Of a stretch of DNA of 64,000 nucleotides, positions 1 through 8,556 are shown in pieces. The stretch is taken from assembly GCA_023262185.1 (NCBI GenBank), contig JALRDO010000008.1, positions 18,210 to 82,209 of the forward strand. Reading direction: 5' to 3'. The translations under genes were made by a program, and so were the position numbers. The notes under the pieces were generated by a model, which was given only the letters and a program-made list of their open reading frames with translations, was not told where the DNA came from and did not search any database. Position 1 is the first letter of the stretch, and each line of letters begins with the position of its first letter. Origin of the DNA: Flavobacteriaceae bacterium. GTDB lineage: Bacteria; Bacteroidota; Bacteroidia; Flavobacteriales; Flavobacteriaceae.

Positions 1-270
1 TATGTAGAGCAGTTACCTGTAGACACTGAGCGCTACCACGAATTTACCGTTGCAAAATTCAGTACTATAGCAAGAACGGCCATATACAGCTTGTCTTTCG
101 TTTTACTCGCCATGCACCTCTATCACGGTTTTGCCTCTTCAATGCAAACCATCGGATTAGACAACAAATACGGTAAAGCTATCCAGGCCTTTGCAAAGGT
201 GTTTGCCATTGCGGTTCCGGCCGGCTTTATCTTCATCGCATTATACCACCATTTTAATCCTCTTCAATAA
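1..270 (+). CDS. sdhC: Succinate dehydrogenase cytochrome b subunit (3' part)
   Basis: The window opens inside this gene; 89 codons and the TAA stop are present and the start lies upstream. The product is the membrane anchor of complex II, which holds haem b and passes electrons to menaquinone. The visible part has two hydrophobic stretches (about residues 29-42 and 63-82 of the fragment) and several histidines (MHLYHG, LYHHF) of the kind that ligate haem in the five-helix, epsilonproteobacterial/Bacteroidota-type SdhC. Its stop is 1 nt before the sdhA start, so it is the first visible gene of an sdhCAB operon. The identification rests largely on this neighbourhood plus the helix and histidine pattern. 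Confidence 0.9.
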   Translation, partial: YVEQLPVDTERYHEFTVAKFSTIARTAIYSLSFVLLAMHLYHGFASSMQTIGLDNKYGKAIQAFAKVFAIAVPAGFIFIALYHHFNPLQ

Positions 271-271
271 T

Positions 272-2275
272 ATGGCTTTACTCGATTCGAAAGTTCCTCA
301 GGGCCCATTAGCCGAGAAGTGGAGCAAACACAAAAATGACATTCGCCTGGTCAATCCGGCAAACAAAAGAAACATTGACGTTATCGTGGTAGGAACCGGA
401 CTCGCCGGGGCCTCTGCATCAGCCACACTAGCAGAGCTTGGATACAACGTCAAGACGTTTTGCTACCAAGACTCGCCTCGTCGTGCGCACTCAATTGCAG
501 CTCAGGGGGGAGTAAACGCCGCGAAAAACTATCAGGGTGATGGAGACTCGGTTTACCGACTGTTCTACGACACCATTAAAGGAGGAGACTACCGCTCAAG
601 AGAGGCCAACGTTCATCGTTTGGCTGAGGTGTCGACAAGCATTATTGACCAATGTGTAGCCCAAGGTGTTCCATTCGCTCGTGAATACGGAGGACTTTTA
701 GATAACCGCTCTTTCGGGGGGGTTCAGGTGTCGCGCACCTTTTATGCCAAAGGACAAACCGGTCAGCAGCTTTTGTTAGGGGCCTACTCGGCAATGAACC
801 GTCAGATTCAGCGTGGAAAAATCAAGTCGTACACACGTCACGAAATGATGGACCTCGTCTTGGTTGACGGAAAAGCAAGAGGAATTATCGCGCGCAACCT
901 GGTAACCGGGGAGATCGAAAGACACGGCGCACACGCGGTGGTTCTTGCCACAGGCGGATACGGAAACGTGTTTTTCTTATCAACTTACTGTATGGGGGCA
1001 AATGTAATGGCGGCTTGGAGAGCGCACCGAAGAGGGGCGCTGTTTGCTAATCCGTGCTTTACCCAAATTCACCCTACGTGTATTCCGGTGTCTGGAGACC
1101 ATCAATCAAAACTCACCCTTATGTCAGAGTCGCTCAGAAACGACGGTCGTATTTGGGTGCCTAAGAAACTAGAGGATGCTCAAGCGATTCGTGAAGGCAA
1201 ATTGAAGCCAACTCAAATTGCAGAAGAAGACCGCGATTACTATCTAGAGCGTCGTTATCCTGCATTCGGCAACCTTGTGCCGCGCGACGTCGCCTCGAGA
1301 GCAGCAAAAGAACGCTGCGATGCCGGTTATGGGGTGAACAAAACAGGAGAGGCCGTTTACCTTGATTTCGACTCGGCCATCATGCGTTACGGCCGTGAGA
1401 AAGCTAATACCATGGGGCTCAAAGATGCCGACGACAAAACGGTTCGAGATCTTGGAGAGAAAATCGTAGAGGCCAAATACGGAAACCTCTTTCAGATGTA
1501 CGAGAAAATCGTAGATGAAAACCCCTACAAGACTCCAATGAAGATCTACCCAGCCGTTCACTATGCGATGGGGGGGCTTTGGGTAGATTACAACCTGATG
1601 ACTACTATTCCCGGTTGCTATGCAGCAGGAGAAGCCAACTTTAGCGATCACGGAGCCAACCGTCTTGGAGCTTCTGCGCTTATGCAAGGTCTTGCAGATG
1701 GTTATTTCGTGTTGCCTTACACCATAGGTGACTACCTAGCCAATGACATTCAAACCGGCGCGATCGACACCAACAGTGTCGCCTTTGACGAGGCTGAGAA
1801 GGCCGTCAAAGAAAAGCTAGAGCGTCTCATGAAGGGCTCTGGGCAGCACTCGGTAGACTACTACCACAAGAAGCTCGGAAAGATCATGTGGAACAAATGC
1901 GGTATGTCGCGTAACGCCAAAGAACTACAAGAAGCCATCGAAGAAATCGCCGCATTGCGCAAAGACTTCTATGAGAATGTTCGCGTAACGGGTTATGCCG
2001 ATAGCAAGAATCAAGAGCTAGAGAAGGCCGGACGCGTTGCCGACTTCTTAGAGCTAGGAGAGCTTTTTGCGCTCGACGCTTTCAATCGAAACGAATCTTG
2101 CGGTGGTCACTTTAGAGAAGAGTACCAAACCGAAGACGGAGAGGCGCTTAGAGACGACGAAAACTACCGATACGTGGCTGCCTGGGAATACAAAGGTGAG
2201 CCAAAAGATGCCGTTCTTCACAAAGAAGAGTTGGTGTACGAAAACATTGAACTGAAAACAAGATCTTACAAATAA
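272..2275 (+). CDS. sdhA: Succinate dehydrogenase flavoprotein subunit
   Basis: Catalytic subunit of complex II; it oxidises succinate to fumarate with covalent FAD in the TCA cycle. It has 667 aa, starting at MALLDSK right after the sdhC stop. The reading frame is open further upstream inside sdhC, but that extension is not homologous-looking. Visible are the FAD-binding glycine motif GTGLAG (residues 41-46), the covalent-flavin histidine in [10 protein letters not shown] (His73), the substrate-site segment HPTCIP and the C-terminal [11 protein letters not shown]. Length and sequence fit the long SdhA of the Bacteroidota/epsilonproteobacterial type. It is cotranscribed with sdhC and sdhB. 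Confidence 0.97.
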   Translation: MALLDSKVPQGPLAEKWSKHKNDIRLVNPANKRNIDVIVVGTGLAGASASATLAELGYNVKTFCYQDSPRRAHSIAAQGGVNAAKNYQGDGDSVYRLFYDTIKGGDYRSREANVHRLAEVSTSIIDQCVAQGVPFAREYGGLLDNRSFGGVQVSRTFYAKGQTGQQLLLGAYSAMNRQIQRGKIKSYTRHEMMDLVLVDGKARGIIARNLVTGEIERHGAHAVVLATGGYGNVFFLSTYCMGANVMAAWRAHRRGALFANPCFTQIHPTCIPVSGDHQSKLTLMSESLRNDGRIWVPKKLEDAQAIREGKLKPTQIAEEDRDYYLERRYPAFGNLVPRDVASRAAKERCDAGYGVNKTGEAVYLDFDSAIMRYGREKANTMGLKDADDKTVRDLGEKIVEAKYGNLFQMYEKIVDENPYKTPMKIYPAVHYAMGGLWVDYNLMTTIPGCYAAGEANFSDHGANRLGASALMQGLADGYFVLPYTIGDYLANDIQTGAIDTNSVAFDEAEKAVKEKLERLMKGSGQHSVDYYHKKLGKIMWNKCGMSRNAKELQEAIEEIAALRKDFYENVRVTGYADSKNQELEKAGRVADFLELGELFALDAFNRNESCGGHFREEYQTEDGEALRDDENYRYVAAWEYKGEPKDAVLHKEELVYENIELKTRSYK

Positions 2276-2279
2276 GGCT

Positions 2280-3026
2280 ATGAAAATTCATCTTAAAGTT
2301 TGGCGCCAAAAGGACGCGAATTCTAGAGGACATTTTGAGTCGTATGACCTTGACCACATCGAGGCCGACATGTCTTTTTTAGAGATGCTAGACGTCCTCA
2401 ACGAGTCTCTGATCAATCAAGGAAAAGAGCCTGTTGAATTTGACCACGATTGTAGAGAAGGTATCTGCGGAACGTGTTCTATGGTTATTAACGGTAAACC
2501 TCATGGCCCACAAAAGCGCACGACTACCTGCCAGCTGCACATGAGAAGTTTCAAGGACGGAGACAGCATTACTATCGAGCCGTTTAGAGCGCAAGCCTTT
2601 CCTGTGATTAAAGACCTTATTGTCGATCGCTCTGCCTTTGACCGCATTCAGCAAGCAGGGGGATACATTTCGGTAAACACTTCGGGTCGTCCGGTAGATG
2701 CAAACGCTATCCCTATTGAAAAAGAGTATGCAGACGCCTCTTTCAATGCAGCGACCTGTATCGGGTGCGGTGCTTGTGTGGCGGCGTGTAAGAACGCGAG
2801 CGCTATGCTCTTTACTTCTGCGAAGGTGTCGCAGTACGCGCTCCTTCCTCAAGGAAGAGTCGAGGCTACAACACGTGTCTTGAACATGGTAAAACAAATG
2901 GACTCGGAAGGTTTTGGTAACTGTACCAATACCGGAGCCTGTGAGGTAGAGTGTCCTAAAGGCATTTCTCTTGAGAACATAGCGAGAATGAATCGCGAAT
3001 ACTTAGGTGCAGTAGCAAAAGGATAA
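2280..3026 (+). CDS. sdhB: Succinate dehydrogenase iron-sulfur subunit
   Basis: Electron-transfer subunit of complex II, 248 aa. An N-terminal ferredoxin-like domain carries the 2Fe-2S cysteines in CREGICGTC (Cys58, 63, 66) plus Cys84. The C-terminal domain carries [11 protein letters not shown] and a second set, [12 protein letters not shown], for the two further clusters. It starts 4 nt after the sdhA stop and ends the operon; a strong hairpin terminator follows about 20 nt downstream. All cluster ligands expected for the family are present. Confidence 0.97.
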   Translation: MKIHLKVWRQKDANSRGHFESYDLDHIEADMSFLEMLDVLNESLINQGKEPVEFDHDCREGICGTCSMVINGKPHGPQKRTTTCQLHMRSFKDGDSITIEPFRAQAFPVIKDLIVDRSAFDRIQQAGGYISVNTSGRPVDANAIPIEKEYADASFNAATCIGCGACVAACKNASAMLFTSAKVSQYALLPQGRVEATTRVLNMVKQMDSEGFGNCTNTGACEVECPKGISLENIARMNREYLGAVAKG

Positions 3027-3045
3027 CTAAACCCCTTTTCTTCAT

Positions 3046-3075
3046 AAAAAAAGCCCGGAAACACCGGGCTTTTTT
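3046..3075. terminator. Bidirectional Rho-independent terminator between sdhB and accC
   Basis: A perfect stem with arms AGCCCGG and CCGGGCT around the 5-nt loop AAACA is flanked by A-run and T-run, so it has a U-tract in both directions. It lies between the convergent ends of sdhB and accC and can end both transcripts. Confidence 0.93.
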
Positions 3076-3077
3076 AG

Positions 3078-4427
3078 TTAGTTCTCAATGGGTTTCATCT
3101 TAAAACCTTCCATAAACTTAGTGGTGTAGTTCCCTGAGATATAATCAGGATGGTCCATTAGTTGACGGTGGAAAGGAATTGTGGTTTGAACCCCCTCAAT
3201 GACAAACTCGTCTAATGCGCGTTTCATCTTGTTAATCGCCTCTTCTCTTGTACGCGCCGTAGTGATCAGCTTGGCAATCATCGAATCGTAATTCGGCGGA
3301 ATCACATACCCGCTATACACATGTGTATCAAGACGCACTCCGTGACCTCCTGGCATATGTAAGGTCGTAATCCGGCCTGGTGATGGTCTGAAACCATTGT
3401 ATGGATCTTCGGCATTGATTCTACATTCTATTGAGTGCAACTTTGGCTCGTAATTATTTCCTGAGATTTTCTCTCCAGCCGCAACCAAAATCTGCTCTCT
3501 AATCAAATCAAAATCAATGACTTCTTCTGTAATCGGATGCTCTACCTGAATTCTGGTATTCATCTCCATAAAGTAGAAGTTAGCGTCTTTATCTACAAGA
3601 AACTCAACCGTTCCTGCGCCTTCGTATCCAATGAATTCGGCGGCCTTAATAGCGGCTTCTCCCATCTTCTTGCGAAGCTTAGCAGTCATAAACGGCGAAG
3701 GCGTTTCTTCGGTTAGTTTTTGGTGGCGACGTTGCACAGAGCAGTCACGTTCAGACAAGTGACAGGCACGGCCATACTGGTCGCCTACCACCTGTATTTC
3801 GATGTGACGAGGTTCAAGGATAAGCTTTTCCATGTACATTCCGCCGTTACCGAAAGAGGCGGTGGCCTCTTGTACCGCTCCAGCAAATTGTGCCTCCATC
3901 TCTTCTTCCTTGAAGATGGCGCGCATTCCTTTACCTCCACCTCCTGCAGTAGCCTTAATCATGACCGGATAGCCCATTTTCTTAGCTACCTTTTTGGCGT
4001 CGGCTAAATCTTTCAATAGTCCGTCTGAACCAGGAACTGTAGGAACCCCAGCTTCGATCATGGTTCTCTTGGCGCTTGCCTTGTCTCCCATGCGCTCAAT
4101 GTGCTCTGGAGATGCGCCTATAAACTTAATGCCGTGCTCTGCACAGATTTTTGAAAACTTGGCGTTTTCTGACAAGAATCCGTAACCTGGATGAATAGCA
4201 TCCGCATTCGTTATCTCAGCAGCTGCAATGATGTTAGGAATCTTGAGGTACGATTCCCTACTCGGAGCTGGGCCTATACAGACAGCTTCGTCGGCAAAGC
4301 GCACATGCAGACTTTCTTCGTCGGCCTTCGAATACACGGCGACAGTCTTAATGCCCATCTCTTTGCAGGTTCGAATGACACGAAGCGCAATTTCTCCGCG
4401 GTTAGCGATGAGTATCTTTTTGAACAT
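3078..4427 (-). CDS. accC: Acetyl-CoA carboxylase, biotin carboxylase subunit
   Basis: ATP-dependent carboxylation of biotin on BCCP, the first half-reaction of malonyl-CoA formation. It has 449 aa, the usual length. ATP-grasp features are visible: glycine-rich AGGGGKGMR (161-169), the lysine-containing VMIKAT segment, and the metal and substrate segment [14 protein letters not shown] (288-301). It lies 10 nt downstream of accB on the same strand, so accB-accC is an operon, with fabH immediately upstream. All key residues appear intact. Confidence 0.97.
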   Translation of the reverse strand: MFKKILIANRGEIALRVIRTCKEMGIKTVAVYSKADEESLHVRFADEAVCIGPAPSRESYLKIPNIIAAAEITNADAIHPGYGFLSENAKFSKICAEHGIKFIGASPEHIERMGDKASAKRTMIEAGVPTVPGSDGLLKDLADAKKVAKKMGYPVMIKATAGGGGKGMRAIFKEEEMEAQFAGAVQEATASFGNGGMYMEKLILEPRHIEIQVVGDQYGRACHLSERDCSVQRRHQKLTEETPSPFMTAKLRKKMGEAAIKAAEFIGYEGAGTVEFLVDKDANFYFMEMNTRIQVEHPITEEVIDFDLIREQILVAAGEKISGNNYEPKLHSIECRINAEDPYNGFRPSPGRITTLHMPGGHGVRLDTHVYSGYVIPPNYDSMIAKLITTARTREEAINKMKRALDEFVIEGVQTTIPFHRQLMDHPDYISGNYTTKFMEGFKMKPIEN

Positions 4428-4437
4428 ACCGAAGGGT

Positions 4438-4941
4438 TTAAGAAGGATCTACCAAGAAGAGCGGCTGATCGAATTCAACAGGACTAGAATCTTCAACTAA
4501 GACCTTTACAATCTTACCTGAAACTTCTGATTCAATATCGTTGAAAAGCTTCATCGCCTCAATGACACAGAGGGTGTCTCCTGTGCTCACCTGAGAACCA
4601 ACCTCAACAAAATTCGGTTTGTCTGGAGCGGGTTTTCTATAGAAGGTACCAATGATAGGAGATTTAATAACCGTGTACTTGCTCTCGTCTTTTTCAGCAG
4701 CGGGAGCTTCGGCTGCAGGCGCTGCAGGTGCAGCGGCTTGAGCCGGTTGGGCTGCCACAGGCGAAGTCATTACTGTATGACCTGCTACAGGCATCTGATG
4801 CAATACCGCTCCCTCAGAAGAGGCGGTGCTTTCAGGAGTGGTTTTAATGGTGATTTTAACATCCTCCATTTCAAGGCTAACTTCGCTAGCCCCGGACTTT
4901 GCAACGAATCGTATGAGACTCTGAATTTCTTTAATGTCCAT
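4438..4941 (-). CDS. accB: Biotin carboxyl carrier protein of acetyl-CoA carboxylase
   Basis: Carries the biotin that shuttles CO2 between AccC and the carboxyltransferase. It has 167 aa: an N-terminal helical segment (1-35), a flexible Ala/Pro-rich linker (about 62-84) and a C-terminal biotinyl domain (about 90-166). The canonical biotinylation motif EAMKLF puts biotin on Lys131. It sits between fabH (12 nt upstream) and accC (10 nt downstream), a compact fatty-acid initiation operon typical of Bacteroidota. Confidence 0.96.
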   Translation of the reverse strand: MDIKEIQSLIRFVAKSGASEVSLEMEDVKITIKTTPESTASSEGAVLHQMPVAGHTVMTSPVAAQPAQAAAPAAPAAEAPAAEKDESKYTVIKSPIIGTFYRKPAPDKPNFVEVGSQVSTGDTLCVIEAMKLFNDIESEVSGKIVKVLVEDSSPVEFDQPLFLVDPS

Positions 4942-4953
4942 TTATGTGTTGTT

Positions 4954-5955
4954 TTAGTCTTTCGAATTGTAGGCCCATTTCAACAGTGCAGCGCCCCATG
5001 TAAAGCCTGCCCCGAAGGCTGAAACTACGATATTATCCCCTTTTTTAAAAAGGTCTTCGTAATCATTTAATAACAAAGGTATGGTAGCTGCTGTTGTATT
5101 CCCATAGCGTTCTATGTTCATTAATACTTTTTCTTCAACAATTCCCATGCGTCTTGCGGTAGCATCAATAATGCGCTTATTTGCTTGATGCGAGACCAAG
5201 TATTGAACGTCTTTGTTGGTCAACTCATTGCGCAACATGATTTGCTCTGCAGCATCGGCCATGTGTGTTACTGCAAACTTGAACACTACCTGCCCGTCTT
5301 GATAAATATAGTGCTTCTTTTCTGCAACGGTTTGCGAAGAAGCGGGCATTACAGACCCCCCTGCCTCTATGCCTAGGTGGTTTTTTCCAACGCCGTCACT
5401 TCGCAAATACTCATCTAGGTATCCGTTGCCCTCGTGGTTAGGCTCTAAGAGTACAGCGCCAGCGCCGTCTCCGAAAAGCACGCATGTGGTGCGGTCTTCG
5501 TAATTGACGATAGACGACATCATGTCTGCCCCTATGAGTAACACTTTACTATATCGGCCACTCTCAATGTAAGCCGATGCGGTAGACAGACCGTATAAAA
5601 ATCCTGAGCACGCCGCCTCAAGGTCGTAGCCAAAAGCCTTGGTCGCCCCAATAGCCGTGATGACCTGGGCCGCCGTAGCGACAACAGGCATGTCTGGTGT
5701 GGCAGTCGCCACAATGATCAGATCAATTTCTTTAGGGTCTAAGCCTGTTTTTTGAAGTAGATTTTCTGCTGCCTTAGTTGCCATAAAGGCTGTTGCTTTG
5801 TTTGGCTCTTTTAAAATCCGGCGCTCTTTAATTCCTGTGCGGGTCACAATCCACTCGTCGTTGGTGTCGACCATCTGTTCTAGGGTCTTGTTGTCTAGGA
5901 TGGTCTCTGGGAGAAAAGCTCCAACAGCCGTAATCGCTGCACGTGTTTTTAGCAT
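4954..5955 (-). CDS. fabH: 3-oxoacyl-ACP synthase III
   Basis: Condenses a short acyl-CoA with malonyl-ACP to start fatty-acid elongation. It has 333 aa, normal length. The Cys-His-Asn triad is visible: Cys116 in AACSGF, His256 in VSHQANK and Asn286 in RYGNTTA. It is followed directly by accB and accC, so substrate supply and chain initiation share a transcript. Upstream lies rpmF, but a hairpin with a U-tract separates them, so part of the transcription probably restarts at fabH. In bacteria the order yceD-rpmF-fabH is a common conserved neighbourhood. Confidence 0.96.
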   Translation of the reverse strand: MLKTRAAITAVGAFLPETILDNKTLEQMVDTNDEWIVTRTGIKERRILKEPNKATAFMATKAAENLLQKTGLDPKEIDLIIVATATPDMPVVATAAQVITAIGATKAFGYDLEAACSGFLYGLSTASAYIESGRYSKVLLIGADMMSSIVNYEDRTTCVLFGDGAGAVLLEPNHEGNGYLDEYLRSDGVGKNHLGIEAGGSVMPASSQTVAEKKHYIYQDGQVVFKFAVTHMADAAEQIMLRNELTNKDVQYLVSHQANKRIIDATARRMGIVEEKVLMNIERYGNTTAATIPLLLNDYEDLFKKGDNIVVSAFGAGFTWGAALLKWAYNSKD

Positions 5956-5974
5956 GACATTAAATTAGGCGCAT

Positions 5975-6005
5975 AAAAAAACTCTTGTTTAAGAAAACAA
6001 GAGTT
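5975..6005 (-). terminator. Rho-independent terminator between rpmF and fabH
   Basis: Arms AACTCTTGTTT and AAACAAGAGTT (11 bp, loop AAGA) are followed on the minus strand by six T residues. It lies in the 73-nt gap after rpmF and before fabH, so it ends or attenuates the yceD-rpmF transcript ahead of the fatty-acid genes. Confidence 0.8.
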
Positions 6006-6028
6006 CAAAATAATCTCTCCATTAAAGG

Positions 6029-6223
6029 CTATGCCTCTTCAGCTACGGCGTCGATAAGCACTTTACCTCTGTAGTAAAGCTTGCCTTCATGCCAGTGCGC
6101 GCGGTGCATAAGGTGCACTTCTCCGGTAGTGGCGTCTTTTGCTAAAGTAGGCGCTACCGCTTTATAATGCGTACGGCGCTTGTCTCTGCGCGTTTTAGAT
6201 ATTTTTCTTTTAGGATGTGCCAT
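6029..6223 (-). CDS. rpmF: 50S ribosomal protein L32
   Basis: Small protein of the large ribosomal subunit, 64 aa. It begins [19 protein letters not shown], the conserved basic N-terminus of L32, and is the expected length for Bacteroidota L32, which lacks the four zinc-binding cysteines. It lies 21 nt downstream of the yceD-like gene, a pairing conserved across most bacteria, and is followed by a terminator. Confidence 0.95.
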   Translation of the reverse strand: MAHPKRKISKTRRDKRRTHYKAVAPTLAKDATTGEVHLMHRAHWHEGKLYYRGKVLIDAVAEEA

Positions 6224-6244
6224 TTTTATTTGTTTTTGTAACCC

Positions 6245-6775
6245 TTATAATAATTTCTTCAGAGCGTCCCATCTAGGGTCGCCTTCTTCTTTGTCTGGTT
6301 CTTCTGTATTCGAGTCTTTGAGGCTTAATTCTTCTAAGCGCGAAAGTGCCTTTGAAGTTGATGTGCCTGCAACAACGTCAGGATGAATTCTTTTCTTGGG
6401 AGCGCCTAACACCACCATTTCATAAACGTATTGGGCAATGTTAAACACATACTCTCCATGTGGAAGAATTAATAGCTCATCGTCTTCGTCGTTAAAGGTT
6501 TCACCGAACTTGATTAACAATTCGAGCTCACCATTAACATTCATGTCAAACGGCTCATTGCTAAGATCACAATCAACCCCAACAGTACCTTTTGACTTCA
6601 ACGAGAGCTCCATGGTAGTGCTGTTTTTCATCAGCGAGGCGTTAACCTCTATGACCACATTGGTAAACTCTTTATAGTCAAACCATTCAAAGAACGTGTC
6701 GTCGAGCGTATACTCAAACGCGTGTTTTCCTTGTTTCAGACCCTTAAAGGATATATCAAACTCCTTTAACTTCAT
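6245..6775 (-). CDS. YceD/DUF177 family protein
   Basis: A 176-aa protein of the DUF177 (YceD) family, identified from its position immediately upstream of rpmF, its length and the acidic, beta-rich sequence (KGTVGVDCDLSNEPFDMNVNGELELLIKFGE). In other bacteria YceD-family proteins are linked to 23S rRNA accumulation, but the molecular job is not settled. Members often carry CxxC pairs; here only a single cysteine is seen (in GVDCDLS). It has its own promoter with a consensus -33/-7 pair and a small leader hairpin, and forms an operon with rpmF. Confidence 0.85.
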   Translation of the reverse strand: MKLKEFDISFKGLKQGKHAFEYTLDDTFFEWFDYKEFTNVVIEVNASLMKNSTTMELSLKSKGTVGVDCDLSNEPFDMNVNGELELLIKFGETFNDEDDELLILPHGEYVFNIAQYVYEMVVLGAPKKRIHPDVVAGTSTSKALSRLEELSLKDSNTEEPDKEEGDPRWDALKKLL

Positions 6776-6790
6776 GATTTTCTGAATCGT

Positions 6791-6809
6791 ACAGCCTTCA
6801 TCAAGGGCT
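6791..6809 (-). promoter_or_regulatory. Leader hairpin ahead of yceD-rpmF
   Basis: Between the promoter and the yceD start the transcribed strand contains CAGCC and GGCTG arms around a short loop. This is too weak for a terminator and has no U-tract. It could be a ribosomal-protein autoregulation target or simply local structure; nothing here identifies a ligand. Confidence 0.4.
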
Positions 6810-6810
6810 G

Positions 6811-6840
6811 CAAATATACTGCTAAATTAGAAAATTCAAA
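6811..6840 (-). promoter_or_regulatory. Promoter of yceD-rpmF
   Basis: On the minus strand a -33 element TTTG (plus-strand 6837-6840) is followed after 18 nt by the -7 box TATATTTG (6811-6818). This is an exact match to the Bacteroidota housekeeping consensus TTTG ... TAnnTTTG. The predicted leader is about 30 nt. Confidence 0.85.
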
Positions 6841-6849
6841 GCCTCAATG

Positions 6850-7914
6850 TTAGGCGTTGCGTTCTTTGGGAGCTTTTTTTTGACTGGGCTTCAATTTATT
6901 GGCTTCGTACTCTAGGTGTGTGCTCCTTCTTTTTACGATATCAATGGCCGCATATATGGCTTGGGTAAACGAGGTGGGGTCTGCTTCTCCCTTTCCGGCA
7001 ATGCCATAGGCTGTGCCGTGATCTGGCGAGGTTCTCACTTTAGAAAGACCCGCCGTATAGTTTACTCCCTGACCGAAAGAAAGGGTTTTAAATGCAACCA
7101 GTCCTTGATCGTGATAGGCCGCAATTACGCCGTCAAATCTGGTATAGGAAGAAGAACCAAAAAATCCATCAGCCGCATACGGACCGAACGCCATGATTCC
7201 TTCTTCAAAGAGCGATTGAATCGCTGGGCGCATGATGTTGTCGTCTTCGCTTCCGATGGTACCCTCGTCTCCGCTGTGAGGGTTGATCCCAAGCAGGGCA
7301 ATTCGTGGTCGGACAATGCCAAAGTCTTGGATGAGCGACTGGTTCATAATTTTCACCTTATCTCTAATTCGCTTTGTAGTGATGGCATTCGCTACCTCTG
7401 AAACGGCGATGTGATCTGTGAGTAATCCGACCCGCAGTCCCTCTGATATCATAAACATTAAGGCTTCTCCTTCGAGTTCCTTGGCTAGGTAGTCGGTATG
7501 TCCCGGAAAACTGAAGCGCTCAGATTGCACGTTGCTTTTATTAATCGGCGCTGTAACCAGCGCGTCTATCTCTCCGTCCTTTAGGGCCTTGGTGGCGGCC
7601 TCTAACGAGGCTACAGCTAACCTGCCTGCTTCTGGAGTGCTCGTTCCGAACGCCACTTCAAAATCCTCTTGAAAAACTGACAACACATTGACCTTTCCGT
7701 GCTCTACCTTATCAAGGCTTCTAATGCCGTGGAACTTGAGGTCAATGTTGAACGTCTGCTTTTGAAAGGCAATCGTTTTGTTCGAGGCGAAAAATATAGG
7801 GGTGCAACTCGTCAAAATACGAGCATCTTGCAAGCTTTTAAGGGCAACTTCGCATCCAACTCCATTTAGATCCCCGACAGAAATACCTAATTTTACGGGA
7901 TGTTGTTGCTTCAT
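6850..7914 (-). CDS. pdxA: 4-hydroxythreonine-4-phosphate dehydrogenase
   Basis: NAD-dependent oxidation of 4-phosphohydroxy-L-threonine in the DXP-dependent route to pyridoxal phosphate. It has 354 aa. Visible are the early SVGDLNGVG segment, the zinc-ligand region FPGHTDYLA (His139), the GINPHSGDEG segment and the C-terminal AAYHDQGL and TSPDHGTAY, all typical of PdxA. It is transcribed divergently from ribE, from a short shared region (7915-7965) with a near-consensus box TACCTTAG on the minus strand. Two vitamin-cofactor genes therefore stand back to back, but no riboswitch fits in the gap. Confidence 0.96.
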   Translation of the reverse strand: MKQQHPVKLGISVGDLNGVGCEVALKSLQDARILTSCTPIFFASNKTIAFQKQTFNIDLKFHGIRSLDKVEHGKVNVLSVFQEDFEVAFGTSTPEAGRLAVASLEAATKALKDGEIDALVTAPINKSNVQSERFSFPGHTDYLAKELEGEALMFMISEGLRVGLLTDHIAVSEVANAITTKRIRDKVKIMNQSLIQDFGIVRPRIALLGINPHSGDEGTIGSEDDNIMRPAIQSLFEEGIMAFGPYAADGFFGSSSYTRFDGVIAAYHDQGLVAFKTLSFGQGVNYTAGLSKVRTSPDHGTAYGIAGKGEADPTSFTQAIYAAIDIVKRRSTHLEYEANKLKPSQKKAPKERNA

Positions 7915-7965
7915 AATCGTCTTAATTAACGCGGGTACTAAGGTACTGAAAATTCATCCCCTCTA

Positions 7966-8556
7966 ATGTTCACCGGAATCATAGAAACAGTAGGCAAAGT
8001 TCTCCGCTTAGAGCGCGAACAAACCAATCTTCACCTTGAAATTGAATCGCCTTTATCGGCTTCTTTGAAAATAGATCAAAGCCTTGCCCACAATGGGGTG
8101 TGCCTAACGGTAGTGGCTTGTAGCGAGTCTCATTATACCGTAACTGCCATTGACGAAACGCTTCAAAAAACAAACCTCAACGATCTTAAGGTGGGCGATC
8201 CGGTAAATCTAGAGCGCGCTATGCAATTGGGTGCAAGACTCGACGGTCATCTCGTACAAGGGCATGTTGACACCACCGCTACCTGTGTAAAGGCTGAAGA
8301 GCGCGACGGAAGTTGGTGGTTTAGTTTTGAATATGAGGCGCGGCCAGAATGGGTGACCATTGAGAAGGGTTCCATCACCGTAGACGGCACCTCGCTTACA
8401 GTTGTAGGCTCAAAAGAGGATGGATTTAGCGTAGCTATCATCCCCTACACTTACGAGAATACGCGCTTCAAGCACTACCAAGTCGGCACGCGCGTCAACC
8501 TAGAGTTTGACCTTATCGGCAAGTACGTTGCGCGCTTGACTCGACCGACTAGCTAA
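7966..8556 (+). CDS. ribE: Riboflavin synthase alpha chain
   Basis: Dismutation of two 6,7-dimethyl-8-ribityllumazine molecules to riboflavin. It has 196 aa, starting with the hallmark MFTGIIE. Two tandem lumazine-binding repeats are visible, the first with NGVCLTV and the second with DGTSLTV, the expected internal duplication. The 3' end overlaps the convergent transporter gene by 8 nt. No FMN riboswitch is seen upstream; only about 50 nt separate it from pdxA. Confidence 0.96.
   Translation: MFTGIIETVGKVLRLEREQTNLHLEIESPLSASLKIDQSLAHNGVCLTVVACSESHYTVTAIDETLQKTNLNDLKVGDPVNLERAMQLGARLDGHLVQGHVDTTATCVKAEERDGSWWFSFEYEARPEWVTIEKGSITVDGTSLTVVGSKEDGFSVAIIPYTYENTRFKHYQVGTRVNLEFDLIGKYVARLTRPTS

Noticed and set aside
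1244..1687. Long antisense open frames inside sdhA, accC, rnr and other genes
   Set aside because: They lie opposite well-supported genes, have no family resemblance and no promoter or spacing support.
7915..7965. FMN riboswitch upstream of ribE
   Set aside because: The gap is about 50 nt and shared with pdxA; too short for the aptamer, and no conserved core is seen.
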